DNA of 26,124 nucleotides, taken from Cytophagaceae bacterium UBA6715. GTDB lineage: Bacteria; Bacteroidota; Bacteroidia; Cytophagales; Spirosomataceae. Location: positions 10,156-36,279 of the forward strand of contig DKIP01000041.1 in NCBI GenBank assembly GCA_002454335.1. Direction: 5' to 3'. Position numbers and translations under genes: made by a program. The notes beneath the pieces were generated by a model. It was given only the letters and a program-made list of their open reading frames with translations, did not search any database and had not been told where the DNA came from. Positions within the stretch are counted from its first letter, which is position 1; the number at the start of each line of letters is the position of its first letter. This document shows, one piece after another, positions 7,048 through 14,029 of the stretch.

Positions 7048-8258
7048 CGTGCTAATAATAAGAGTTGAATGTCCTTTAAGGGTTTTTTATACAGTTTTGC
7101 GATGCTTGCTAAGGTAACGTGACCTTTGTAACAGAAAGTTCCTTTCATGAAGGATTTACCTTGCCAAAGCATTTCTTCCACACCACCCGTTTTTCCTGCT
7201 TTCAAAACAAAGGAGGTCAATAAATTACTGATAGCAATACTAGCTGTGTGAGAAACTAATGAAGGTATATTGGGTACGCAATAATGGCTCACGCCGTATT
7301 TTTTAAAGACGGGTTTGCCTAAACTTGTGATTTCAGATGTCTCGAAACAGCCTCCTTGGTCAATGCAAACATCAATAATAAGCGTCCCGGGTTTTAGTTT
7401 GCTCACCATTTCTTCCGTCACCACACAAGGTGTTACGCCCGAATCCGAACGTAAAGCCCCCACAATGACCGTTGCGTCTTGTAAAGCGTGAGGTAAATTT
7501 TCGGAATCAATAACCTGGGTAACGAGTGGGAATCCCAAGGTGTGTTTTAAGCGTTGTAATTTATAAATGTCTTTGTCGAATACTTGCATCTGTATCCCAG
7601 CGTGCCAAGCAGCTCGTGCTACTTGCTCAACCACATGGCCTGAACCTAGTAAGACCAACTTACAGGGGGGGACGCCCGTGACATTTCCCATCAACACGCC
7701 AGGTCCTTTGTGATTACTCAGAATGCCACTCGCAATCGGAAGCACAAGCTGGCCAGCGATTTCAGCCATGATTTTAACAAAAGGATAGCCTCCTGCATTA
7801 TCTTCTGCATATTCCAGCCCGATAGCGATCAATTGTTTCCGATTGATTTCGTCGAGTAATTCCCCGGATAATTGATTTTTAGATGCGCAAGAAACAAAGG
7901 ATTGTCCGGGCATCATGCGCCCCACTTCTTCCAATGTAGGTGCATTGATTTTTAAGATCAATCCTCCCTGCCAAACTTGTTGTAAATCTTCCGTCACACT
8001 CGCACCGGCTAATAGGTAGTCGGCATCTGAAAATCCAGCACGTTCGCCTGCTCCTTTTTCAAGGATCACTTCATGTCCATTGGCTACGAGCAATTGAACG
8101 GCTTGGGGTGTTAATCCAATCCGATTTTCATAGGTTGATGTTTCTTTGGGAAGCGCGATTTGAATGCTTTTGGCATTTTGTTTGGTCCAACTCATCGCCT
8201 CCATCGGCATAATGCCCTGTTGGGATAATAACTCGTGAAAAGGATTTGTCATACGCAT
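7044..8258 (-). CDS. Alanine dehydrogenase / NAD(P) transhydrogenase alpha family protein
   Basis: Member of the AlaDh/PNT family, 404 residues against about 370 for alanine dehydrogenase; the excess is a 30-35-residue N-terminal extension. The N-terminal domain starts at IQIALPKETSTYENRIGLTP (32-51, with the substrate-binding arginine at 46) and keeps the lysine at 103 (LKINAP). The NAD domain has LLGSGHVVEQVARAA at 203-217 and IDVCIDQGGC at 295-304. Oddities: the segment that in alanine dehydrogenases carries the catalytic histidine (TFLHLA) reads SFVSCASKNQ at 120-129, without histidine, and the third glycine of GxGxxG is valine 210. Automatic annotation as alanine dehydrogenase is expected, but the reaction is uncertain. 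The start is 1 bp after tsaE; the end overlaps the next gene by 4 bp. Confidence 0.8.
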   Translation of the reverse strand: MRMTNPFHELLSQQGIMPMEAMSWTKQNAKSIQIALPKETSTYENRIGLTPQAVQLLVANGHEVILEKGAGERAGFSDADYLLAGASVTEDLQQVWQGGLILKINAPTLEEVGRMMPGQSFVSCASKNQLSGELLDEINRKQLIAIGLEYAEDNAGGYPFVKIMAEIAGQLVLPIASGILSNHKGPGVLMGNVTGVPPCKLVLLGSGHVVEQVARAAWHAGIQMQVFDKDIYKLQRLKHTLGFPLVTQVIDSENLPHALQDATVIVGALRSDSGVTPCVVTEEMVSKLKPGTLIIDVCIDQGGCFETSEITSLGKPVFKKYGVSHYCVPNIPSLVSHTASIAISNLLTSFVLKAGKTGGVEEMLWQGKSFMKGTFCYKGHVTLASIAKLYKKPLKDIQLLLLAR

Positions 8259-8259
8259 C

Positions 8260-8679
8260 TTACCAAGATAGGGTTAATTTTCGATGGGTTTCATTGATTG
8301 CCTCAATTTTCGCATTGACATGCGGGAAATCCCAAAGTTCTTCGGCTTGTTCTGGCCATTCAATCAAACAAATATGTCCAGAATCTAAATATTCTTCTAT
8401 TCCAATGGCCAAGGCTTCTTGGATGTTTTTTAGTCGGTATAAATCAAAATGGTATACAATACCCTTGCTCGATTGGTATTCGTTGACCAAAGAAAAGGTC
8501 GGGCTTTGTACATTTTCTAAAACGCCCAATTGTTTGAGTATTTCCTTGGAAAGTGTCGTTTTCCCGACACCCATTTGGCCACGAAATAACCAAACACGTG
8601 GGGCGTCCTGCAGGGAGGCCAAGATTTCTTGGGCAACGACTGGTAAATCAGTTAAGGTATAGGATTCCCAAATTCTCAT
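8260..8679 (-). CDS. tsaE: tRNA threonylcarbamoyladenosine biosynthesis ATPase TsaE
   Basis: P-loop ATPase that works with the TsaB-TsaD complex to form t6A37 in tRNAs reading ANN codons; cytosolic. The 139-residue protein has the Walker A motif GQMGVGKTT at 34-42, the TsaE-typical SPTFSLVNEY at 59-68, the HFDLYRL motif at 77-83 and LIEWPEQAEEL at 105-115. The order and length match the family (formerly YjeE). tsaB and tsaD are not in the window. It overlaps the SDR stop by 4 bp upstream and lies 1 bp before the dehydrogenase-family gene; association of tsaE with this dehydrogenase gene is, as far as I recall, common in Bacteroidota. Confidence 0.92.
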   Translation of the reverse strand: MRIWESYTLTDLPVVAQEILASLQDAPRVWLFRGQMGVGKTTLSKEILKQLGVLENVQSPTFSLVNEYQSSKGIVYHFDLYRLKNIQEALAIGIEEYLDSGHICLIEWPEQAEELWDFPHVNAKIEAINETHRKLTLSW

Positions 8680-9377
8680 AAATCAATATCTCCTAACTGT
8701 GGGCGAATTAAGATTTCTTCCAAAACTGTGGATGGGCTCATTTGATAGGCCGACCAAATAGTTTGTGCCACATCATTCGCCGGTATGAAGCGCGTTGCAG
8801 GTAGTTCAACGCCATCCCAAGAAGGGGTCAAGGTTGCGCCGGGAAGTATCGCAGTAACTTTTATACCTTGGTTTTTCAATTCCTCACGCAATACTTTGGT
8901 AAAGCCTAATAAGGCGAATTTGCTGATGCAGTAGGAACCACCAAGCGTGTAGGCTGTAATGGAAGCGGTCGAGCAAATGCTGAAAATATGCCCAGCTTGT
9001 TTCGCTTGAAAAGTAGGTAATAAAGCGCGTGTCAAATGATAGGCGCTATATAAATTCGTCTCGATGGTTTTCTCCAGAATATCTTCTGCTTCGTTTTGGA
9101 TCTGGCCCGGCAAGAAAACGCCCGTATTATTAATAAGCACATCAATTTGATTCGTCTGCGCTAATATCCAGTTGGCAAAATCCAGAACTTGATTTTTTTG
9201 ACTTAAATCCGCCGCAAAGGTAAGTAAACGATCCGTTCCTAATTCTGCTTTCAGGGCGTCTAATTTCGCTTGGTTTCGGGAGCACGTGTATACGGTAAAT
9301 TGTTCTGCTAAAAACTTTTTTACGAGTGCTTTACCAATTCCTTGGCTTCCTCCACTTATAACTACGGATTTGTTCAT
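8676..9377 (-). CDS. Short-chain dehydrogenase/reductase (SDR)
   Basis: Classical SDR oxidoreductase, 233 residues, NAD(P)-dependent. The cofactor motif SGGSQGIGKA is at 8-17, with the variant NNTG (usually NNAG) at 83-86, N108 in the structural motif, and the catalytic set S136, Y149 and K153 (SYCISK), with S136 exactly 13 residues before the tyrosine. An arginine two residues after the conserved serine of strand 2 (CSRNQAK) suggests NADP preference. The substrate cannot be read. It is the first gene of a four-gene run with tsaE and diverges from mlaE with only 37 bp between the two ATG codons, so the two promoters must interleave. Confidence 0.85.
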   Translation of the reverse strand: MNKSVVISGGSQGIGKALVKKFLAEQFTVYTCSRNQAKLDALKAELGTDRLLTFAADLSQKNQVLDFANWILAQTNQIDVLINNTGVFLPGQIQNEAEDILEKTIETNLYSAYHLTRALLPTFQAKQAGHIFSICSTASITAYTLGGSYCISKFALLGFTKVLREELKNQGIKVTAILPGATLTPSWDGVELPATRFIPANDVAQTIWSAYQMSPSTVLEEILIRPQLGDIDL

Positions 9378-9385
9378 TATCTTTG
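9378..9385 (+). promoter_or_regulatory. Bacteroidota -7 promoter box for mlaE
   Basis: TATCTTTG matches TAnnTTTG exactly and ends 29 bp before the mlaE ATG. It abuts the first base of the divergent SDR start codon, so the upstream -33 region would lie inside the SDR coding sequence; no TTG is seen at the usual spacing. Confidence 0.4.
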
Positions 9386-9414
9386 AGAATTAGCGCGTTC
9401 TTAAATTCAAACGC

Positions 9415-10146
9415 ATGTCAAAATTAGGTAAATATTTAATCTTCCTGAGTAAGCTTTTTACAAATCCTGAGAAATTTCGGGTGTATTGGGCATTAACAAT
9501 GCAAGAATGCAAAGATATTGGCATTAATTCGATGTTGATTGTAACGATTGTGTCTTCTTTTTTAGGAGCAGTGACATGTGTTCAAACGGCGGCGAATATG
9601 GAGAATCCTTTCGTTCCTAAGTATATCATTAGCTTAATTGTGCGTGATTCAACGATTTTGGAATTAGGTCCTACGATTACCTGTGTTGTTTTAGCGGGTA
9701 AAATTGGGTCAAATATTGCAGGCCAATTAGGGACCATGCGCATTACGGAACAAATTGATGCTTTAGAAGTAATGGGGATTAATTCTCCATCTTATTTAGT
9801 GCTACCCAAAATGATTGCAGCGATGCTTACTTTTCCGATGCTTGTGACCATGGCTTGTTTTTTAGGAATTTACGGTGGCTATTTAGCAGGATGGTTGACA
9901 GGTTCTGTAACCCAACAATCTTACATATACGGTTTGCAGTTCGACTTTAAACCTAATTACGTATTGTTTGCATTAATCAAATCGGTCGTATTTGGTTTTT
10001 TAGTTGCTTCCATTGCGGCCTTTCAGGGCTTTTATACCAAAGGTGGAGCTTACGAAGTAGGCAAGGCAAGTACGGCCGCAGTTACCAATGCATGTATCGC
10101 TATTCTAATTGCCGATTATCTGTTAGCGCAATTATTGGTAGGTTAG
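9415..10146 (+). CDS. mlaE: MlaE-type ABC transporter permease (phospholipid/lipid trafficking)
   Basis: Inner-membrane permease of the Mla/MCE class of ABC systems that move phospholipids between the membranes. The protein has 243 residues, about five hydrophobic segments and an amphipathic N-terminus. The family signature is clear: ELGPTITCVVLAGKIGSNIA at about 83-102, then LGTMRITEQIDALEVMGI at 105-122, followed by the SPSYLVLPK segment. In the usual arrangement the ATPase (MlaF type) and the MCE substrate-binding protein (MlaD type) follow directly; here the next gene is convergent and unrelated. The stop TAG overlaps the opposing transglutaminase stop, so no partner gene can have been missed in between. 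Confidence 0.9.
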   Translation: MSKLGKYLIFLSKLFTNPEKFRVYWALTMQECKDIGINSMLIVTIVSSFLGAVTCVQTAANMENPFVPKYIISLIVRDSTILELGPTITCVVLAGKIGSNIAGQLGTMRITEQIDALEVMGINSPSYLVLPKMIAAMLTFPMLVTMACFLGIYGGYLAGWLTGSVTQQSYIYGLQFDFKPNYVLFALIKSVVFGFLVASIAAFQGFYTKGGAYEVGKASTAAVTNACIAILIADYLLAQLLVG

Positions 10147-10997
10147 ATTCGCTCAATAAAAACTTCTGTTGTCAACGTTGAAATGGCCGCGCCACGATAG
10201 GTGCCAAACACTGGTGTGATTTCTTCGGGTAAGCAAGATGCTGCCAAAGGAATGTGATTCCCAGATACGACTTCGTGTTGGGTTGGATCATAACCTCGCC
10301 AGCCGCCACCCGGCAAATATACCTCTACCCAAGCATGTAAGTGATGCGTTTGATTGGGCACATCAACAGGCGCCGCTCCTGTGTAATAACCCGAAACAAA
10401 TCGAGTTGCAAGCCCCATTGTTCGGCAAAGCGCAGAGAAAAGTACCGCATAATCTCGGCAAGACCCTTTTCGATTTAAAAGGGTGAATTCGGGTGTATGG
10501 GGCGCACCTTCCTCGCGAATTTCATAGGCGAAATTTTTGTAGATGAACTCGTTTATCAGCATTAAAAACGCAGATGTTTCATATTGCACCTTCGAAGCGA
10601 GTTGGCGTGCTGTTTGTTCTACAACGGATGTAACTCCTTCGAGTCCTAAATAGGGGCTTAGCGTTTTTAAATAGGAATCTGAATAGCGCATCGGGAGTCG
10701 TTTGCTTTCAAAGGGAAAATAAACGAAATCGAAGGGATTAAATTCAGTTGTTTCCACTTGGGCCTGCATTTGAATTTGCAGGAAATTAGTGGGCTCCTTG
10801 AAAAATAAGATATTTTGGATGTTCCCCTCGGGGTCTAAATTCTTTGAAATCTGTACCGGTTGCGGTTCAATGCGTAAGTCAAACGACTGCACGCTTAGTA
10901 ATGAGCTTTTTCTGGGATGTAAATACAAGACATGCGGATCCAGGGTGACGGGTTCGCTGTATTGATATTGAAGGCTATGATGTATTTTAGCGATCAT
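10143..10997 (-). CDS. Transglutaminase-like cysteine protease/amidase of the Anbu cluster
   Basis: Soluble transglutaminase-fold protein, 284 residues from the chosen start. The bacterial transglutaminase N-terminal beta domain begins at KIHHSLQYQYSEPV (4-17) and the catalytic core spans about 125-245, with Cys180 (KGSCRDYAVLF), His221 (HLHAWVEVY) and Asp237 (GYDPTQ) forming a complete triad. No signal peptide is seen. The frame stays open to 11030, but the ATG at 10997 gives an exact ATGA overlap with the upstream Anbu gene and places the family motif at the N-terminus, so it is preferred. Such proteins in Anbu operons are inferred to cleave or transfer amide bonds; the substrate is unknown. 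It lies downstream of Anbu and alpha-E on the same strand. Confidence 0.88.
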   Translation of the reverse strand: MIAKIHHSLQYQYSEPVTLDPHVLYLHPRKSSLLSVQSFDLRIEPQPVQISKNLDPEGNIQNILFFKEPTNFLQIQMQAQVETTEFNPFDFVYFPFESKRLPMRYSDSYLKTLSPYLGLEGVTSVVEQTARQLASKVQYETSAFLMLINEFIYKNFAYEIREEGAPHTPEFTLLNRKGSCRDYAVLFSALCRTMGLATRFVSGYYTGAAPVDVPNQTHHLHAWVEVYLPGGGWRGYDPTQHEVVSGNHIPLAASCLPEEITPVFGTYRGAAISTLTTEVFIERI

Positions 10998-11722
10998 CGG
11001 CTCGGTAATGTAAGCAAACTCTTCATCCAATGTTCATCGATTGTCTCGAGCGAATTACGCAAGGCTAAATTCCATTCGTCGGAAATCTTTTGCATGTCCT
11101 CTTTGTGTAATCGAATTTCTTTGGCTTTGAAACTATTCTTTTCGTAAACCACAACATCTATTGGGTAATCAACATCATTTGTGCTCACTTGTGTGGCATC
11201 AAAAGATAAGAAGCCCATTTTAAGTGCATCTTTTAAGGGAGTCTCAAAGCTGAGGTTACGGTTCAAGAGGGGTTTTCCATAATTGGAATTACCTATGATT
11301 TGGTACTTCAAACCATCATTGATTTCAATCCAATTGCCTTCCGGGAAGATTAGGAACAATTTATGTTCGCTGTCTTTGGGCATTTGTCCACCTACGATGG
11401 CATGAAGATTAAAATTATAACCTTCTTTTTCTAAAGCCTCACGATCTTCTTGTGCGACCTTTTTAAGCATTTGGCCGAAAGCCGTTGCTGCCTGGAACAT
11501 GTAATCATAGCTTGATTCTTCTTCTTCAATTTTTTGATTGAAGTAGGTGACTGCTTTGTCGCGCACAGAACGCAAACCTGCCGTCATGATGAATAAGCTG
11601 TGCTTATTAATTTCATGAATCGATATTTTCTTGTTGGAATACATTTCATTTCCCGCCGTAATACGGGTATCGGCAATTGCAATAAGACCTTCTTTAACGG
11701 TGATTCCTAAACAGTATGTCAT
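10994..11722 (-). CDS. Anbu (bacterial proteasome-related hydrolase)
   Basis: Ntn-hydrolase of the 20S proteasome beta superfamily, 242 residues, the usual Anbu length. The N-terminus reads M-T-Y-C, so removal of Met exposes Thr as nucleophile, as in other Anbu proteins. The proteasomal Asp is conserved as D18 in IAIADTRITAGNEM, and lysines at 31-32 (SNKKIS) are candidates for the active-site lysine. The strand near FIMTAGLRSVRD and the VGGQMP turn also fit the family. HslV is excluded by length and by the lack of hslU beside it. Anbu proteins assemble into open, lock-washer-like rings; the substrate is unknown. It lies between an alpha-E gene (57 bp upstream) and a transglutaminase gene (4-bp overlap), its typical partners, but there is no ATP-grasp gene. 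Confidence 0.88.
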   Translation of the reverse strand: MTYCLGITVKEGLIAIADTRITAGNEMYSNKKISIHEINKHSLFIMTAGLRSVRDKAVTYFNQKIEEEESSYDYMFQAATAFGQMLKKVAQEDREALEKEGYNFNLHAIVGGQMPKDSEHKLFLIFPEGNWIEINDGLKYQIIGNSNYGKPLLNRNLSFETPLKDALKMGFLSFDATQVSTNDVDYPIDVVVYEKNSFKAKEIRLHKEDMQKISDEWNLALRNSLETIDEHWMKSLLTLPSR

Positions 11723-11769
11723 AAATGATGGGTGGCAAATGGGAGCGCAATATTACAAATTAAAATTGA

Positions 11770-11794
11770 GAAGCCGGGTTAGCTGACCGGCTTC
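11770..11794 (-). terminator. GC-rich hairpin across the alpha-E stop codon
   Basis: Perfect 8-bp arms GAAGCCGG and CCGGCTTC (11770-11777 and 11787-11794) with a 9-base loop that contains the alpha-E stop codon. On the minus strand it is followed by a weak, interrupted T-rich stretch. It may be a partial terminator or an mRNA-stabilising hairpin that sets different levels of alpha-E and Anbu; it is not a textbook terminator. Confidence 0.4.
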
Positions 11795-12741
11795 AAATCG
11801 AAATAGGTGTTGAAAATGGTCTGGCCGATTTCGTTGTTTTTACTTTGGAAATTATCTAAAAACTGATGTAATCCTGTATTCAAAATGTCATCGATTTCCG
11901 TGAATTGCACTTCGGAAAGCAATTTGGATACTTTTTTCTCGGCAAGGTTGGAATATCCGCTATCGAAAGATGTGCCTGATATTGCATACAAAGATGCTTC
12001 AGCTTCTTGTAAACAATGTACCACAGAACGTGGAAAGCTTTTGTCTAGGATCAAAAACTCCACAATGTTCTTCGGGTTAATGACCTTGTATTGTTGGCGA
12101 AACATGTTGTAGGCCGAGTTGGATTTCAGCACCGCCGACCACAATAATAGGTCCAGCGGAGAACCAATCGCGTCTATATCCGGGAGGAGTGTAAAATACT
12201 TCACATCTAAGAAACGCGTAGTTTTGTCGGCGCGCTCAAGTAATTTCCCCAATTGGCCAAAATGCCAGCCTTCTCCTCGAGTAATAGTAGAGTCCACAAT
12301 GCCGTAAAATAATTGACTTCCTGATTTGATTTCCTCCAAAAAGCCTTGATAGCGGGAAATTTCCCATTCTCTACTCCCTTCGACACGATCTTTAACTTTC
12401 CAATAGATTTGGTTGACGTATTCCCACATTTCCCTGGAGATGCTCTCGCGAATGGTTCGTGCATTTTCACGTGCGCTGTACAGGCAAGATAGAATGGAGT
12501 TTGGATTGCTTTCGTCAAATGTCATGAAATAGAGGACATTTTCTCGATTGGCCGCCGGGTAATGCTCAAAGAAATTGTAATGATCGGCGGTGGCGACAAT
12601 AAGTGGTTCCCATTGTTCTGGAACATTGGGTGGTAGATCCAATGCAAGGTTGAAATTTACTGAAATGAAACGCGCGTAATTGTCGGCGCGTTCAATGTAC
12701 CGATTCATCCAATAGATGGAGTTTGCTACTCGACTTAACAT
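11779..12741 (-). CDS. Alpha-E domain protein of the Anbu cluster
   Basis: All-helical alpha-E domain protein, 320 residues. The family N-terminus MLSRVANSIYWMNRYIERAD is unmistakable, and the ENARTIRESISREMWEYVN block near 122-140 is the second conserved region. No signal peptide or membrane helix is seen. Alpha-E proteins have no established activity; comparative genomics (Iyer, Aravind and colleagues) links them to circularly permuted ATP-grasp, transglutaminase and proteasome-like proteins in a proposed peptide-tagging or peptide-bond-forming system. It is the first gene of this three-gene cluster. The ATP-grasp partner that normally lies beside it is absent: the only sequence upstream is a 190-bp gap and then the divergent pyrD. 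Confidence 0.9.
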   Translation of the reverse strand: MLSRVANSIYWMNRYIERADNYARFISVNFNLALDLPPNVPEQWEPLIVATADHYNFFEHYPAANRENVLYFMTFDESNPNSILSCLYSARENARTIRESISREMWEYVNQIYWKVKDRVEGSREWEISRYQGFLEEIKSGSQLFYGIVDSTITRGEGWHFGQLGKLLERADKTTRFLDVKYFTLLPDIDAIGSPLDLLLWSAVLKSNSAYNMFRQQYKVINPKNIVEFLILDKSFPRSVVHCLQEAEASLYAISGTSFDSGYSNLAEKKVSKLLSEVQFTEIDDILNTGLHQFLDNFQSKNNEIGQTIFNTYFDLKPVS

Positions 12742-12768
12742 AGGCTGTATAATTTTTAAATGCTTGAT

Positions 12769-12781
12769 TACCTATAAGGTA
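12769..12781. repeat. TACCT-ata-AGGTA inverted repeat upstream of the alpha-E gene
   Basis: Perfect 5-bp arms with a 3-bp spacer, 28 bp before the alpha-E ATG in the alpha-E/pyrD divergent gap (12742-12931). The position would suit an operator, but such a short repeat can occur by chance. Apart from this and the pyrD -7 box nothing else was recognised in the gap. Confidence 0.25.
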
Positions 12782-12897
12782 TTTTTAAAATTAGCCTTTT
12801 TTTCGAGTTAGCCGCATGCTTGTGCGCGATATTTTAAAAAGTCTTTCGAAACTTCAGATTATCCTTGATTTATTCCCATAATCTTGAGGGCATTTTG

Positions 12898-12905
12898 TAT
12901 TTTTG
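12898..12905 (+). promoter_or_regulatory. Bacteroidota -7 promoter box for pyrD
   Basis: TATTTTTG is an exact TAnnTTTG match, 26 bp before the pyrD ATG. TTG triplets upstream lie at 11 and 30 bp, neither at the ideal spacing, so the -33 element is uncertain. Confidence 0.42.
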
Positions 12906-12931
12906 TTACTTAGCTTTTTGAATCCCTTTTT

Positions 12932-13966
12932 ATGTTTTACCAGTACCTTATCAAGCCTTTCTTTTTTCTGTTTGATCCTGAGCGCGCACATTATTTGCTT
13001 GCGGATATCATCAAGTTTTCGATGAAGATTCCGGGTGTTCCGGCATTGTTTCGACTCATTTATGGATATGAGCATCCGAGCTTGGCGCGAACGGTTTTTG
13101 GTATACGATTCCCTAATCCGGTTGGATTAGCAGCGGGATTTGACAAGAATGCCCTTTTGGTGGATGAGTTTTCGCATTTGGGATTTGGCTTTATCGAGGT
13201 GGGAACTGTTACCCCCAAGGCACAAGCAGGAAATGATAAGCCTCGTTTATTTCGTTTACCGGCTGATGGAGGGATTATAAATCGGATGGGATTCAACAAT
13301 GAAGGCTTGGATGCGATGAAAAAGCGCTTGCAAGACCGTAAGTCTCAAGTGATCATTGGAGGGAATTTGGGTAAAAATAAAGTTACTCCAAACGAGGAGG
13401 CAGATGAAGATTATTGCAAAGGTTTTGAAGCCCTGTATGATGTCGTGGATTATTTTGTGGTCAATGTGAGTTCGCCCAATACGCCTAATTTGCGTGCATT
13501 GCAGGAGAAGGAGCCACTTCAAAATTTACTAATGCGCCTTCAAAACTTGAATGCTGCCAAGCCCAAGCAAAAGCCTATTTTGCTTAAAATAGCCCCCGAT
13601 TTGACGAATGAGCAATTGGATGATGTGATTGAAATTGTTTTATCCACGAAGATTGCCGGATTGATTGCGACGAATACGACCTTGTCACGCGATGGGCTGC
13701 ATTCCGATGAATCTTTGAAATCGCAATCCGGCGGCTTAAGTGGTAAGCCGGTACGTGCGCGGTCGACGGAGGTGATTGCTTACATTCATCAAAAATCGAA
13801 TGGACAAATTCCGATAATTGGGGTGGGAGGGATTCATTCTGCGGAAGACGCCCTTGAGAAATTGCGTGCAGGAGCGAGTTTGGTGCAAATTTACACGGGA
13901 TTCATTTATGAAGGTCCGGGGTTGATTAAGGAAATCAATCAAGGAATCGTACATGCGGGACTGTAA
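12932..13966 (+). CDS. pyrD: Dihydroorotate dehydrogenase (quinone), class 2
   Basis: Membrane-associated FMN enzyme that oxidises dihydroorotate to orotate with quinone as electron acceptor, the fourth step of pyrimidine synthesis. The 344-residue protein has the class 2 N-terminal helical extension (about 1-45, FYQYLIKPFFFLFDPERAH) that forms the quinone site. The core begins with NPVGLAAGFDKN at 62-73; it also shows the catalytic serine region VNVSSPNTPNLR at 177-188, LKIAPDL at 218-224 and the FMN phosphate sites IGVGGIHSAEDA (296-307) and QIYTGFIYEGP (319-329). Serine instead of cysteine as the base confirms class 2. It is divergent from the alpha-E cluster, with ftsK 63 bp downstream on the same strand. 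Confidence 0.95.
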   Translation: MFYQYLIKPFFFLFDPERAHYLLADIIKFSMKIPGVPALFRLIYGYEHPSLARTVFGIRFPNPVGLAAGFDKNALLVDEFSHLGFGFIEVGTVTPKAQAGNDKPRLFRLPADGGIINRMGFNNEGLDAMKKRLQDRKSQVIIGGNLGKNKVTPNEEADEDYCKGFEALYDVVDYFVVNVSSPNTPNLRALQEKEPLQNLLMRLQNLNAAKPKQKPILLKIAPDLTNEQLDDVIEIVLSTKIAGLIATNTTLSRDGLHSDESLKSQSGGLSGKPVRARSTEVIAYIHQKSNGQIPIIGVGGIHSAEDALEKLRAGASLVQIYTGFIYEGPGLIKEINQGIVHAGL

Positions 13967-14029
13967 AAATGATTTTGTAAATCGAATCAAAAAGTCGAAA
14001 TTTATATGTTAAATATGATTGTTTCTTAG

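Noticed and set aside
8246..8662. 138-residue plus-strand frame opposite tsaE
   Set aside because: Antisense to a motif-complete tsaE; cysteine/serine-rich composition typical of a shadow frame.
10998..11030. Upstream start of the transglutaminase at 11030
   Set aside because: The 11 extra residues precede the family N-terminus, while the ATG at 10997 forms an ATGA overlap with Anbu.
12207..12518. 103-residue minus-strand frame inside the alpha-E gene
   Set aside because: Same strand but a different frame from a well-conserved gene, and no motif; not a plausible overprinted gene.
12854..13075. 73-residue minus-strand frame in the alpha-E/pyrD gap, considered as an ATP-grasp remnant
   Set aside because: Very lysine-rich, mostly antisense to the pyrD start, with no ATP-grasp motif; no sign of a decayed gene in the 190-bp gap.
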